A stretch of DNA of 64,000 nt, taken from NCBI GenBank assembly GCA_905221605.1, contig CAJNDS010001913.1, positions 585,064-649,063 of the forward strand, in the 5' to 3' direction. The stretch comes from Symbiodinium natans (lineage: Eukaryota > Sar > Dinophyceae > Suessiales > Symbiodiniaceae). Positions 1 to 10,200 of the stretch are shown one piece after another. The notes beneath the pieces were generated by a model. It was given only the letters and a program-made list of their open reading frames with translations. It did not search any database and was not told the DNA's origin. The translations under genes and the position numbers were made by a program. Numbering within the stretch: position 1 is the stretch's first letter; each line of letters begins with the position of its first letter.

Positions 1-2
1 CC

Positions 3-227
3 GTTCTAGCCGAACCGCGCCAGGTTCCACAGACGGCAGTTCCACCCCAAGCCACAGCCGAAGTCCCAAAGCCACCCGTTCTAGCCGAACCGCACCAGGT
101 TCAAGAGACGGCTGTTCCACCCGAAGCCACAACCGAAGTTCCAAAGCCGCCCGTTCTAGCCGAACCGCACCAGGTCCCAAAGCCGGCCACACATCTCTGG
201 CAACACTGGGGTAACTTCGCCACGTGA
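3..227 (+). CDS. 3' end of a proline-rich repeat protein (partial)
   Basis: The window opens inside a reading frame that runs to a TGA at 225-227. The DNA is a 75-bp tandem unit starting at 1, 76 and 151, giving a 25-residue repeat with the core VLAEPHQV and EVPKPP. The third unit is cut short and followed by a unique tail ending HWGNFAT. No catalytic domain is visible; the composition is that of a low-complexity, probably extended, linker or surface segment. The start lies outside the window. I do not recognise the family. Exact 75-bp periodicity preserving one frame is the main support for coding. Confidence 0.6.
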   Translation, partial: VLAEPRQVPQTAVPPQATAEVPKPPVLAEPHQVQETAVPPEATTEVPKPPVLAEPHQVPKPATHLWQHWGNFAT

Positions 228-524
228 TGTTTGAGAGGATATAGTGGCTACATGGATAGCTTAGATGGCTTATAGACTTATAGATGTGCACACTGGATGC
301 GAAAGTCCCCTCATGATTCCCAACTTCAGCACTCCGAGCCGCACGCAAGCCAAAAAGCAGTGAACATGAGACCTTGAATTTGCCACTGCCCCGTGAAAAC
401 TGCCACTTTATTCAGTAGCCTATTTTTTTTGGCGTCGAGGTTTTCTAGGTACACAAAAGTAGGCGTTGAGAAGCCGTGTCCTAGAAATCAGGCGATTTCT
501 AAGCACGAAGCACTAAACCCAAAA
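228..524. other. Unique intergenic or 3' UTR sequence, no gene seen
   Basis: AT-richer sequence after the stop at 227, with several stops in every frame and no repeat. It is probably the 3' flank of the upstream gene. Telomere-like repeats begin right after it. Confidence 0.4.
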
Positions 525-624
525 CCCTAGACCCTAAACCCTAAACCCTAAACCCTAAACCCTAAACCCTAGCCCTAAACCCTAAACCCGAAACCCTATG
601 GGATTTATAGACCCCAAAACCCGT

Positions 625-747
625 TGGGCTGCGCTGGAGAAAACTTCGAAGCACGAGGCGCCGCTAGCGCTGGCCACCAGCCCCGGGCCTACGACAAAGA
701 CGGCTGCTTTGGTGGCAGGGAGATCTGGGGGAACAATTGAGGTTTAG
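625..747 (+). CDS. Exon-like open segment
   Basis: Unique GC-rich island between telomere-like blocks. One plus-strand frame reads WAALEKTSKHEAPL and stays open until a TAG that comes from the flanking TTTAGGG repeat. No family recognised. The call rests only on composition and lack of stops, so it is weak. Confidence 0.3.
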   Translation, partial: WAALEKTSKHEAPLALATSPGPTTKTAALVAGRSGGTIEV

Positions 748-905
748 GGTTTAGGGTTCAGGGTTTAGGGTTTAGGGTTTAGCGAAAATTGGGGGCCATG
801 TCCCATTTCCCCAATCCTACTGGAATCCCTAGTAAGGTATATGGACCATAACCCCTTTTAGGGTTCATGTGGTCCCCCAGGGAGTGGGCAGTTCAGAGTT
901 ATTTT

Positions 906-1034
906 GCAGGACTCTTGCAGAATTGGCCCTTGAACCGCAGAGGTTATCGGCATCTGCTCTTTTGCTCTGCGTTTGAAGAACGATTCGTCGCAGGCGCAAA
1001 GACTCTTGCCCCATTGACCCATGTGCCGTTGTGA
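906..1034 (+). CDS. Exon-like open segment ending at a stop
   Basis: About 43 codons, containing LNRRGYRHLLFCSAFEE, closing at TGA 1032-1034. It starts at a TTTGCAG that could be a 3' splice site. No family recognised. An inverted-repeat element lies immediately downstream. Confidence 0.35.
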   Translation, partial: AGLLQNWPLNRRGYRHLLFCSAFEERFVAGAKTLAPLTHVPL

Positions 1035-1048
1035 CATTAAGTGGCGGA

Positions 1049-1142
1049 GCCGCCTTGGACTCTATTTACCTACAGTTTAGTCGCAACTACCCGTAATTGG
1101 TATAACCCATACAGCTGTAGGTAAAGAGGGTCCGAGGTGGGC
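1049..1142. mobile_element. MITE-like inverted-repeat element
   Basis: A 94-bp segment whose ends are imperfect inverted copies of about 25 bp (left arm includes TCTATTTACCTACAG, right arm CTGTAGGTAAAGAGGG). There is no coding capacity. Length and structure match non-autonomous TIR elements seen elsewhere in the window, but the arms are a different family. Confidence 0.5.
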
Positions 1143-1220
1143 TGCTTGTCGCTAAAGCACCCGGAGGGCCCCTAAACCCTAAATCCTAAACCCTCAACCC
1201 TAAACCCTACAAACCCCCAA

Positions 1221-1319
1221 CTGAACACCGAGGTGGCGCAGCAGCGTCCTGCTCTCCTTGTCAATCCCAGCGCGTCCGTGCCCGTCGTGGCCGCGGCCTC
1301 CGAGAAAGGTTCGGGGTGA
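1221..1319 (+). CDS. Exon-like open segment ending at a stop
   Basis: Open plus frame with ALLVNPSASVPVVAAASEK, ended by TGA 1317-1319, embedded between telomere-like repeats. Alanine/valine-rich. No family recognised. Confidence 0.3.
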   Translation: MNTEVAQQRPALLVNPSASVPVVAAASEKGSG

Positions 1320-1429
1320 GGGTTTACTTGGAGGTTCAGATGCCCCGAGCCGCCAAATCCTTACGCACCCCTGTTGTTTAGGCTTCAACTATACAGGTAC
1401 GGCTTACTACAAAAGGTGTAAGTGTAAGG

Positions 1430-1702
1430 GTGCCTGTGAACCCTTGCATGCCTGCGCCAGCAAATTCAACTCCATCGTCCTGGCAGACTTCAGTAGGCGT
1501 CCGCCCAACCATGGCTGCCGAGCCGTATTGGGAAGTGGAGCAGGGCTTCCCTGCAAGAGGAGCACAGTCCGACATCGAGAGCTTATCCCTACACGCGCAG
1601 TCAAAGCATTTCGCAGATGGCTTGTGGGCGCGAAGCCAGTCAAGCCCAAGCATGATCAAGCGCAGACCTAAGAGGGTTATAATGGGATATAAGTACAGTT
1701 AG
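1430..1702 (+). CDS. Hypothetical open segment, about 90 codons
   Basis: The longest plausible plus-strand frame in a 350-bp unique island; it includes SKHFADGLWARSQSSP and ends at a TAG. It lacks a convincing ATG at the start, and a second plus frame and a minus frame are also open here, so frame choice is uncertain. Sequences resembling the two ends of a dispersed inverted-repeat family (GAGGTTCA.. and ..TGAACCTC) lie at about 1327 and 1735. Confidence 0.3.
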   Translation: MPVNPCMPAPANSTPSSWQTSVGVRPTMAAEPYWEVEQGFPARGAQSDIESLSLHAQSKHFADGLWARSQSSPSMIKRRPKRVIMGYKYS

Positions 1703-2241
1703 AATTGTGCTACTAAGCACCATGAACCTCCAAGTAGGGTTTGCTTTTTTTCTCGTGGATTTTGTTTTTTTGGCGCTTTTGGGCTACAGATTTCAACTCG
1801 CCTTCACTGAGGAGGAGCCTCCAATCCTCAACCCGAAGGCCCTGAACCCCCATGAAGCCCTAAGACCCTAAGAGCCTGATTCCTAAACCCCAAAGGCCTA
1901 CGTAGCCATCGAACTGGAAATTTGTGGGAGCCAGCCCTAAACCCTAAACCCTAAACCCTAAACCCTAAACCCTAAACCCTAAACCCTAAACCCTAAACCT
2001 CATCCACAGCTGCGCCCGACCTGGCATAAGCTCGGCCGTTTCTGATTTTGCTAGACGTGACTAGGGTTTCAGGGCTTTGGGTTTATGCCTCATCAGGCAG
2101 GCATGTGGAATATGAATAGGCGGTGTTAGGGTTTAGGGCTTGAGGTTTAGGGGTTTAGGGTTTGAGGGCTTTGGGGCTTTGGGGTCTGGGGTTTTGGGGC
2201 CCCGCAGCCCCGAAAGCCGATAATGCCTACACCCTAGGCCA

Positions 2242-2375
2242 TACTTGGAAGCTCTTTTAGGTTTTAGGGTTTGGGGGTTTAAGGTTTGGGGTTAGCAAGG
2301 TGGGTTTATGGGGGTTAAAGTAGGGCTTGTAGGGGTTTACTCAGTAACTTACTAAGTCAAAAGAGCTTCCAAGTA
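2242..2375. mobile_element. TIR element carrying telomere-like repeat inside
   Basis: Perfect 17-bp terminal inverted repeats (TACTTGGAAGCTCTTTT at 2242-2258 and its complement at 2359-2375). The interior is largely degenerate TTTAGGG-type sequence. No coding capacity. It is related in its TTGGAAGC arm to elements at 19538 and 24629. Confidence 0.6.
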
Positions 2376-3368
2376 AAGCCTCTCTTGCATACCGCAAATG
2401 GAAATCTTTATTATGGGAACCCGAAAATGGCACCCCCCTAACTTATAGAAACCCCAAACCTTAAACCCTAAACCCCAAACCTCAAACCCTGAACCCTAAG
2501 TGGGGAGTCCTGGGTTGGTTCTGAAGCTGCCCCCCAACGCTTTAAACAAAAGTGAGCCCTGCTTATCGCGAGGCTTTTTGGGGGTTTTGGGTTTAGGGTT
2601 TAGGGTTTAGGGTTTGGGGTGAACCCTGAGCCCCCGAACCCGCAGTGGTTGAGCCCAAAGCACCCCTCCAACACTCAAAGCAAAGAGATCAACAACAAGA
2701 CCCTAAACACCGAAAACCACCAGAAACCCCTAAAACCCCCTACAACCCGATAAGCCTCCCCCCCCCCCCCCCCCCCCCCCCCCCCCGTCAACCCCCCAAA
2801 ACAACGCCCAAAAGCCCCAAGCCCACGAAACCCGTAAACCCTTAGATGCTATCAACCCTTAACACCTCAAACCCCTAAACCCTGAAACCGTCTAAACCTG
2901 AAAAAACCCAGAAACCTAAACCCCTAAACCCCAAACCCCTAGAACGCTTAAACTTAGGGGCTGGGTCGGTAACCTTTAACCTTCTTGGTTATATAGGATC
3001 CTACTATATATAAACGGTGAAGCTTGTTTTGGCTAGCCTAAACCCTAAACCCTAAACACTAAACCCTGAACCCTGAACCCTAAACCCTACACCCTGCACC
3101 CTGCACCCTGAACCCTAAACCCTAAACCCTAAAAACCCTAACCCTAAACCCTAAACCCTAAAACCCTAACCCTAAAACCTAAACCCTACACGCTAAACCG
3201 CAAAGCGCTAAAGCCCTAAAGCCCGAAAGCCCTAAACCCCTAAAGCCTAAAACCCTAACCCTAAACCCTCAACTCTCAACTTTCAACCCTCAACCCTCAA
3301 CCGTAAACCCTAAACCCTAAACCCTAAACCCTAAACCCTAAACCCTACACCCTAAACCCTAAACCCGA

Positions 3369-3446
3369 GCCTTGGGGCACAAGGTCATGGCCAGCGGCTC
3401 CCGCCGGCATCCTCGGGACAGCTGGCGGAGCTCTATGTTGCTTTGG
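3369..3446 (+). CDS. Exon-like open segment
   Basis: Short unique island between repeat blocks of opposite orientation; one frame reads GHKVMASGSRRHPRDSW. No family recognised and no splice signals I would rely on. Confidence 0.25.
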
Positions 3447-3559
3447 GGTTTAGGGCTTGGGGTTTAGGGTTTAGGGTTTGGGGTTTGGGGTTTGGGGTTT
3501 GGGGTTTAGGGAGGGTTTGGGGTTTAGGGTTGAGGGTTTAGGGTTTGGGATCCACGTGG

Positions 3560-4440
3560 AGTTGCAGGGAGGTGGCTACAGGTTTTGTTGTTGCTAAAAA
3601 ACTTGCAGAGCGGATTTCTTGCGGATTTCTGCTTTGAAATTTCATCGTCATTGATCAGAAGAGCTGCCCCGAACACCCTGCCAGCATGCAAACACGCCAG
3701 AGTCGCGAAAGAGTCCGCGCATGGCAGGCTGAGGCTTCACAGGATTTCGCTCAACAGAGAAGCAGCTTGTAGCGTTAACTACTCATCATGAACGAAGAAT
3801 TTGTAGCGGCTGGCTTGACAAGCTAGCTGTATCGTCAGATCGGGCTTGTGTGACGAATGGTGGCTTCCCGCATCATTTGGTGGTGAAGCTTTTATGGTGG
3901 CTGATTTCCGTTCAATGTGGCTCGGATGGAGAATGCGTCTCAGGTGGTTGTAAATGCCAGCGGATTTTGCCGCGGATTTTCAGCGGATTTTTCTTAAAGG
4001 CGTTTGTTGTCTTCACAAAAATCCCCGCAAAAATCCCCGTCAAAATCCCCGCAATGTTCTGAGCTGCGCTAACAGCCTCACCACAAGAAATCCCTGCACT
4101 CTGCAGCCCGAAATTTTGGCCTGTCAATGGCAAATTGCGGGCATGACGAATCTGCCTTATCTGCTGTGACTTTTCTGGTCTATGCAAAAGCCTTGGCAGA
4201 GCAAAGCGTTGCTGATGGTTTTGTTTGTTTGCTCTCAGCATTTGGCCTCCCTGGGGGTTTGTTTGGGCACAGGTGTGCCCATTACCGGGGCTCACATCTG
4301 CAGGTGCATCAGCTTGCCTGAATCTGAAAACTGACCCTCATGCATACAACCAAAGCGACATTGCAACATAAAAAACTATGAAATAAATCCCCGCAGAGCG
4401 CCTGCAAGAGCATTTCGGTTCGAGCGATATTTTCGGGGGG
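3560..4440. other. Unique region, no gene recognised
   Basis: Several short overlapping frames of 64-127 codons occur on both strands, none convincing. A hairpin-like pair is visible: GCGGATTTT motifs near 3958-3990 face AAAATCCCCGC motifs near 4018-4052. The region ends in a G-run (about 4436-4456). It may be a degraded repeat or an intergenic spacer. Confidence 0.35.
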
Positions 4441-4620
4441 GGGGGGGGGGGGGGGGTACTTTTTTTTCAAACCACCTCTAAGTACACCCCTAAACCCTAA
4501 GCCCCAAACCCTAAGCCCGAAACCCTAAACCCGCGGACCTACAAGCACAAGGTCCTCGAATATTCATGTTAGAGGGGATCCAGGGTTGTTGTTCGGGCTG
4601 TGTATTGGGGTTTAGGGTTT

Positions 4621-4625
4621 AGGGT
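4621..4625. repeat. Target-site duplication, left copy (AGGGT)
   Basis: AGGGT abuts the left LTR and recurs directly after the right LTR (14980-14984). Five bases is the usual Copia duplication length. The target was a telomere-like TTTAGGG tract. Confidence 0.75.
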
Positions 4626-4876
4626 CTCGCGTGGGCAGGAAGCTCCACAGCGGGGTTACGCAGGGTTCTCTTTTCCACCAAGCAGGAACAACACAACAAA
4701 CAACAAGACAAGACATGTTCTGATAGGAGTCTGTGTCCTATAACGTCTGTGCTCATACTGTACACTATACATATGCGATTTCTAAAAAGAGAACTTGCTG
4801 GTGGCCTGGGCCCCTGTAGACCTTGGGCCATGTGATAGCAGCATAACTCTGAACATGAACTCTTTGTGCACTCGCG
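4626..4876 (-). repeat. 3' LTR of the Copia element
   Basis: A 251-bp repeat identical by eye to 14729-14979 (offset 10103). Both copies begin and end with CTCGCG on the plus strand. The alternative of a 239-bp LTR with TG..CA ends and CTCGCG as target duplication is less likely, because CTCGCG also occurs on the inner side of both LTRs, and the primer site and polypurine tract abut the 251-bp version exactly. Confidence 0.9.
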
Positions 4877-4885
4877 CTCCCCCTT
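4877..4885 (-). promoter_or_regulatory. Polypurine tract
   Basis: On the minus strand AAGGGGGAG ends exactly at the 3' LTR. This is the expected position and composition of the plus-strand DNA primer of an LTR element. Confidence 0.75.
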
Positions 4886-5095
4886 GGTGACGCGTCACCA
4901 ACTGTATGACGGGAGGCAAAGCATCATCATTCCAAATGTCGAATAGGGCTCTCACTGGATCCTGCGGCCTGGGATGCTTTCCCGGCAGGGTCAAGTGTAG
5001 CCTCGTTGAAGCAAAATGCTTCGTTGAAGATGGGTTCGATATGCCTCAGTCCGGCCTGGAGTGTTTCCCCGGCATGGGTGAAGCAAAAAACTCAT

Positions 5096-6127
5096 CTACC
5101 CTGTTGGGTAAAGGCGTCGCACATCGACCTCAAGTTCAGTGCGACCACGCCACTCGTGTTCATGGTACCGGCGAGCAGCTTCTGGGTTTCGCCAGTTGTC
5201 ATCATAATACTGTCGCTCACCAGCTGCATATATGGCTAGCGTCCTCCTGCGGCCTGTGAGTGCTCCCAGAGGAACGGGCAACCTGGTCTGCGCTGGGTCG
5301 AAGCGACGAACTCTCACGACAGCGTGCCAGCGTACTAAGACAGTTGGTCTCTCTGCATCGTACTGAAAGAAGTCCTGTCGAAACTCTGGCGGCGGTGCCT
5401 GAAAAAGTGTGGATAGATCTCCACCCCATGATGTCCTCGTCAGCCGCATTTCCCTCATAGTTGGCTGCAGCGTGGGGGCGGGCCAGCCGACCCTGAGGAT
5501 ATAGGGCGGATCAGGTGGATGATTGAGCCGTAGGGGCCTTGCTTGCAATGGGCCTCTAGGCTGGGCGACTATGTCTCCGTGAACAGGCTCAGGCGGGTTC
5601 GCTGATGCGTCTGCTGGGCCTGGCATAAACACCTGAACTTCATCGTCAGCAAAGGCAAATGTGATAGGGCGGCCTTGAGGCTCTACATCAGGCTCCTGCT
5701 GCGCTACAGGTCTCGGGGGCCTTCGCCTCAAGCCTTCTTCAGGGGTCATTGCGGGAACGGGATCCCTAACACGAGCAACGGGGGCCTCATCAGGATCTGG
5801 GCCTTCATACTCATCTTCGGGCTGTTCAGGGATGAAAAGCTCTTCAGGTTCTGGGGCTGGGAGTCTCGGCCTGAGGAGTTCCTCGGCAAGACGAAACACT
5901 GCCCTCAAACAAGCCTTACATGTTTCCCAAACTGCAATGGACGTGATTGAGATTAGCACAGCAAACACTACAAGAGACCAGTCTTCACTACTCTGGGTCC
6001 TGTCCTGGTCCTTAGTGGCTCTGGCGTTGCACAGGCAACAGGCCAAAATGACTGCCCTTAGGCAATCCTTCACGTGCTGAACGGATTTTGCCTTAGTGGT
6101 TTCGGCAGGCGGATCCTGCGCGGACAT
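5096..6127 (-). other. Post-RNase H extension (about 340 residues)
   Basis: Follows the RNase H motif ADIGTK. It has a single predicted transmembrane segment (about 5927-5980), flanked by cysteines, then acidic/proline-rich repeats and a C-terminal region with VLVRWHAVVRVRR. I do not recognise a fold. Confidence 0.6.
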
Positions 6128-7240
6128 TCCCAGCACTGCCATCAACGTCTTGATCCTCTGCGGGCCAAGTGCCTTAGTCCCTATATCAGCACCATTCTTG
6201 TCTCCACCTACATGCACGAAAACGAGCAATTTCATGTCGGACCTCTCTTTCAGGACTCTAGCCCTAATTTTTAGGTGACGGGTTCTCCAAGAAACGGTGG
6301 GGCTGTTGATCACTGTGATAGCACTCAGGTTGTCGTTTGCCACAAACACCCTTGGTTCATGCTGCCACAGTTCACGAGCAAGTCCTACATGTGCAACTGC
6401 ATAGTTACTGCCAGTAGTAGTGGAGAGAAGTTCTGCTTCACATGAAGACTGCGTGCAAAACGGCTGCCTTGTGCTGACCCAGCCAACAGTAGACCCTTCA
6501 CAGCGAAGCACGGTGCACTCATGAGACCTATCACCTCCTGGTGCGTGCGACGCATCTGTGTATGCCTGCAGCACGTGCGTGTAGTCTTGCGTTCCTACAA
6601 GGTTGTACTCATCTCTGTCCTTAGGGCCTGCGAAAACAAGACCTACCGACGGTGTCACAGACAAGTAACCTAGAACCTGCAGGGCCTGCCTAAACGTGAA
6701 CTCAGGGTCCTTGGTGCTCCACTGAGCAAGCTTGGAAACGGCGTAGCAAAGGTCAACCCTAGTACGAATCGACAACCACAGCAGTTCACCTACAACTTGT
6801 TGGCACTTCCTAATGCTTTCGGCGTTGGGGTTAGGGACGGCAACAGGGTCCTCCAGTCCTTGTGGAAGAGGCTGCACGGAAGCGACAAACTCGTTGGTGT
6901 ACCTACTCAGCAAGTCCTTTGCGTAAGCGGTTTGAGTTACAACCAACCTGCCCTCCCTTGACCAGTACAGCTCTAAGCCTAAAAAGCGAACTGGATTCGA
7001 CGGGTCACTTCCAACCTTCTCTGGGTCAGAACACGCCCACTTTTCACAAACTGCCCTAATGACCCCCTCGCCTAAATCCTCTATACCTGACCCAAGAATA
7101 TCGTCAACGTAGACAGCGATCCACCCGAGCACTTCCTGGGACTGCGCAGGCACAGGAATGTCTGGGTCCTGAACGAGAACTGTCTCAACGTCAACAACAA
7201 ACCAAACGCACTCGTCAGCAAGAGACTGCACTAGCTTCAA
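5096..7240 (-). CDS. Copia polyprotein, C-terminal part: RT core, RNase H, tail with membrane segment
   Basis: A frame of about 714 codons, with no ATG, continues the reverse transcriptase that breaks off in the upstream frame. YVDD (residues 44-47) is the RT catalytic motif. RNase H follows, with QAYTDASH (D229), CEAELLS (E268) and ADIGTKAL (D352). A tail of about 340 residues comes next: a Cys-rich stretch, one hydrophobic segment (WSLVVFAVLISITSIAVW, 421-438), a proline/glutamate-rich linker and a basic, Trp-containing end closing with LYPTG. Tails of this length are not part of the core Copia pol; the function is unknown and an envelope-like role is speculation. It overlaps the upstream frame by four bases. 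Confidence 0.88.
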   Translation of the reverse strand: MKLVQSLADECVWFVVDVETVLVQDPDIPVPAQSQEVLGWIAVYVDDILGSGIEDLGEGVIRAVCEKWACSDPEKVGSDPSNPVRFLGLELYWSREGRLVVTQTAYAKDLLSRYTNEFVASVQPLPQGLEDPVAVPNPNAESIRKCQQVVGELLWLSIRTRVDLCYAVSKLAQWSTKDPEFTFRQALQVLGYLSVTPSVGLVFAGPKDRDEYNLVGTQDYTHVLQAYTDASHAPGGDRSHECTVLRCEGSTVGWVSTRQPFCTQSSCEAELLSTTTGSNYAVAHVGLARELWQHEPRVFVANDNLSAITVINSPTVSWRTRHLKIRARVLKERSDMKLLVFVHVGGDKNGADIGTKALGPQRIKTLMAVLGMSAQDPPAETTKAKSVQHVKDCLRAVILACCLCNARATKDQDRTQSSEDWSLVVFAVLISITSIAVWETCKACLRAVFRLAEELLRPRLPAPEPEELFIPEQPEDEYEGPDPDEAPVARVRDPVPAMTPEEGLRRRPPRPVAQQEPDVEPQGRPITFAFADDEVQVFMPGPADASANPPEPVHGDIVAQPRGPLQARPLRLNHPPDPPYILRVGWPAPTLQPTMREMRLTRTSWGGDLSTLFQAPPPEFRQDFFQYDAERPTVLVRWHAVVRVRRFDPAQTRLPVPLGALTGRRRTLAIYAAGERQYYDDNWRNPEAARRYHEHEWRGRTELEVDVRRLYPTG

Positions 7241-10200
7241 AAGCTTGCTTTTCCAGGGAATTGAAGTTCAGCGTCTCTCGTGAAACCCCAGTCTCTAGGA
7301 CTCTGGTCAAGACCGTAAACTGCCTTTTTCACTATGAGGAAAGTACCTACAGGCACGACTCCTTTGGACACTAGGATACGTGGAGGGTTCAGGACAACGT
7401 ACTCGGCTGGGTTCTCGCTCTCCGGCGAGTCCCGGCGGACCGCGTGAGCAGTTCCAGCGTGAGCTACTGCTTCTTGTGCACCCTCACGGTTCCTAGGTAA
7501 CAGTTCTGAGTTCAGGAAAGCAGTCTTGATGTCTACTGACCAGACAGGCATTCCACGACGTGAGCTAAATGCTAACAACATGCGCAGGTGAGTAAGGTCA
7601 ACTCCACTAGAGTAGAGGTCATGTTTCCTCTGGGCCTTTGACTCTCCTAGGCACGTACCAAGAAAATTACCACAAGCAACTAGTCGGGCTTTGAGCCTAC
7701 CTTTAGGGGCCTTGACACTGCAGATAAGCTTTGAGGGAATGACAGTGACCTTCACACCCTTCGCGCTCAACTCGTCCAGCCTCTCCTGGGTCACAGGCTC
7801 AAGCGCCTCTTTGTCCTCAGTAAGGGACAGGAACTCTGCGACGACTGCTGGTCGCCACACCTCGAAGTTTTGAAGAACTTGCCAGTTCGGTACGATCTTG
7901 GTCTGCAACACCTGCTCCGGCGTGTCCTCTTGAACCGCGTTCTCATCAAGAGTTTCCGGAAAGGATGCTTCACACACGCAGACAGCAACCGCACTTTCGT
8001 CACGCAAGCTCAAAGCACGCAACTCGCACTCCAACTCCTCACGCTTCACGAGCAGGTCAGAGAGGATGGTGCCCTCACAGGCCTCCTTTAGGCCATGCTC
8101 TTCAAAGGCTGTGATGAACTCTTGTCGCTCATGGGCGATCAGCTTGCTCACCACACTGTGCTCGTTAAGCAGCCCTTCAAGCGCCCACGCATCACCCTCA
8201 AGCTCGCGCGGTTCTAAAAACAGAGCCTGCTCAACTTCTTGCTCATAGGCCTCCTCGTCACACGCTCTGTCTGGCGTGTCTTCAAGGTTAGTTGGCCGAA
8301 AACTGTCGAAAAACAACTGTGCTTCGAACTCCTCGCACCCTACCGCACAACAGCAAGGTACGCTCATGGACAGGTCTGGCTCGGCAGACACCTCACGCTC
8401 AACGGTTGCCTCTGGCGACACCCCAGCAAAGCACACGGCGTCAAGCTTCACAAACAACTTGCTGCAAACAACACAGTCACGCTCACAGCAACTACAGGTA
8501 CATGCGGCGGCCTGCTCTTCAGCAACAGGACCTACGCCTTCACTCTCAAGCTTTTTTGGGTTTTGGATTATGCTATTTTTAGGGTTTTTGGGATTTTCAA
8601 GCTCTTTCAGAGGGGTGGCTCCCCCTTGCTGTGCAACAGCAACATTGGAAAACTGCTCTTGTGGGGGAACGTTGAACCCCAGGCTTGTCAACTCCGCACG
8701 CTCCGCTCCTTTGAGCTTATCCGGGCGGCTCACCGTGTAAGCAGAAAGCACAACTCGATGCTCTCCACATGGCCACGGCTCAGTGCAATGCCACCGGTGC
8801 GAGTTGAACTGAAACGGCTGTCCTAAGGGAAAAACTTGTCCTTGCGCAACTTGTCCTGTAGGAAGCGTTTTGCAAACCGCTGGTCCACTTTGCTCATCAC
8901 CACTGACAGTTTGCACCCACAAGCCACCACCACTAGACGGCGCTTGCACAGTAACTATGTGGTTTGGGTACAACGGATGATTGTGAACATCACGATGCAA
9001 CACTGCCTCAGCGTCAGTACTCAAAACAACGGTAGTAAACTCAGCGTGTGGCACAGCATGCCGCACAAGCTTGGTCAACAACGCTGCAACACCTGAGTAA
9101 CGCTTCGTGTTCTTGGTCACACCTGACACGCCACCATGCACAAACTGACCAAACACATGATGCTTGCCAGAGTGTAGGCGCTTGCCATTATCACGCGACG
9201 CGTCAAGGTCAGAAAGAGACAACTGAGCAACAAAGGCCAAAGCCGCATCAACATCAAACGGCGTTGTAGCAGCAAGCTCACGAGCACATTGGTCAACGGC
9301 CTGGGGTGTTCCCCGGCTTTCGCAACCAACTTTTGCAAGCACAACGGGCCGTTTGGCACTATGCCGGCGCACTGGGGCTGGCAGCTCTCCCTCTTCAAAC
9401 GGTGGATCGTCGCCATCAGGATTGGTGGCAACTACCTGTAAGTTTGGGCTGTCGCCGTGAAACAACTTCGTCGCAAGCTTCAACATGTCACCGACCAACA
9501 CAACATAGCCATGTTTTACAAGGCTGGCGGGGCACAACACAATACCGTCTTCGGCACGGGCCTTCCACTCTGACTGACGTCGGCGATGCCACGTCCTAGT
9601 AAGTATCTGTGTTTTAGTGCCGTAAGGTGCCAACGTGGGCTGTGGCCATCCCAAGCGGGCAAGCGTGTCTGACCGCCACCTCGCGGCGACCGCTCTTGCG
9701 GCGCAGGCCCACTTATCGGGGGGATGCGCGTTAGCTAGCAGAATAGTACGAACCTGCTGCTTTAGTCGGCGTACGACATTTTCAACCCTGCCGTTGCTGT
9801 TGTGCTCTTGGGGCGCAGCTGCAGTGTGCAATATGCCACGCGCGTCAACGAAACGCCTAAATGGTGTCGAGATGAACTCGGACCCTGCGTCTGTATGGAT
9901 TCGCGCAATCGGCAACTTCAGCACCTCAAGCTGCGCACAAATCCAGGCAGTAGCATGCGCAACTTCGTTCGGACCTTTGGAGTCAAGGGGTTCAACAAAG
10001 ACAAGCTCAACCATTTTAATGGGGCGGTTTTCGGCATCAGCTTCATCGTCCAGCTTAGCCTTATCTTCCGCACAGCGCTCAAGCAACTCACGACCTGCAG
10101 CGTGGCTGCCACGCGCGGGGTACAACTTATCACCGAACCACTCATCTAGAGCGCGATCCTCTTCACTAGGATCTACAACTGAAGGCTCGTAGCCCTCACA

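Larger units (their letters stand above)
525..3560. repeat. Telomere-like repeat mosaic
   Basis: Runs of CCCTAAA and TTTAGGG with variants such as CCCCAAA, CCCTCAA and TTTGGGG alternate orientation and are separated by 60-400 bp of unique sequence. The purest blocks are near 527-590, 1935-2000 and 3300-3365. Because both orientations occur and blocks are short, this is interstitial telomere-like repeat and not a chromosome end. Poly-C (about 2759-2786) and other homopolymer tracts also occur. Confidence 0.85.

Noticed and set aside
2645-2845. Lys/Pro-rich frame of 66 codons
   Set aside because: Made of CCCTAAA-derived sequence and a poly-C run.
4632-4870. A 239-bp LTR with TG...CA ends and CTCGCG as target duplication
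   Set aside because: CTCGCG also borders the inner edges of both LTRs, and the primer site and polypurine tract fit the 251-bp LTR exactly, with AGGGT as duplication.
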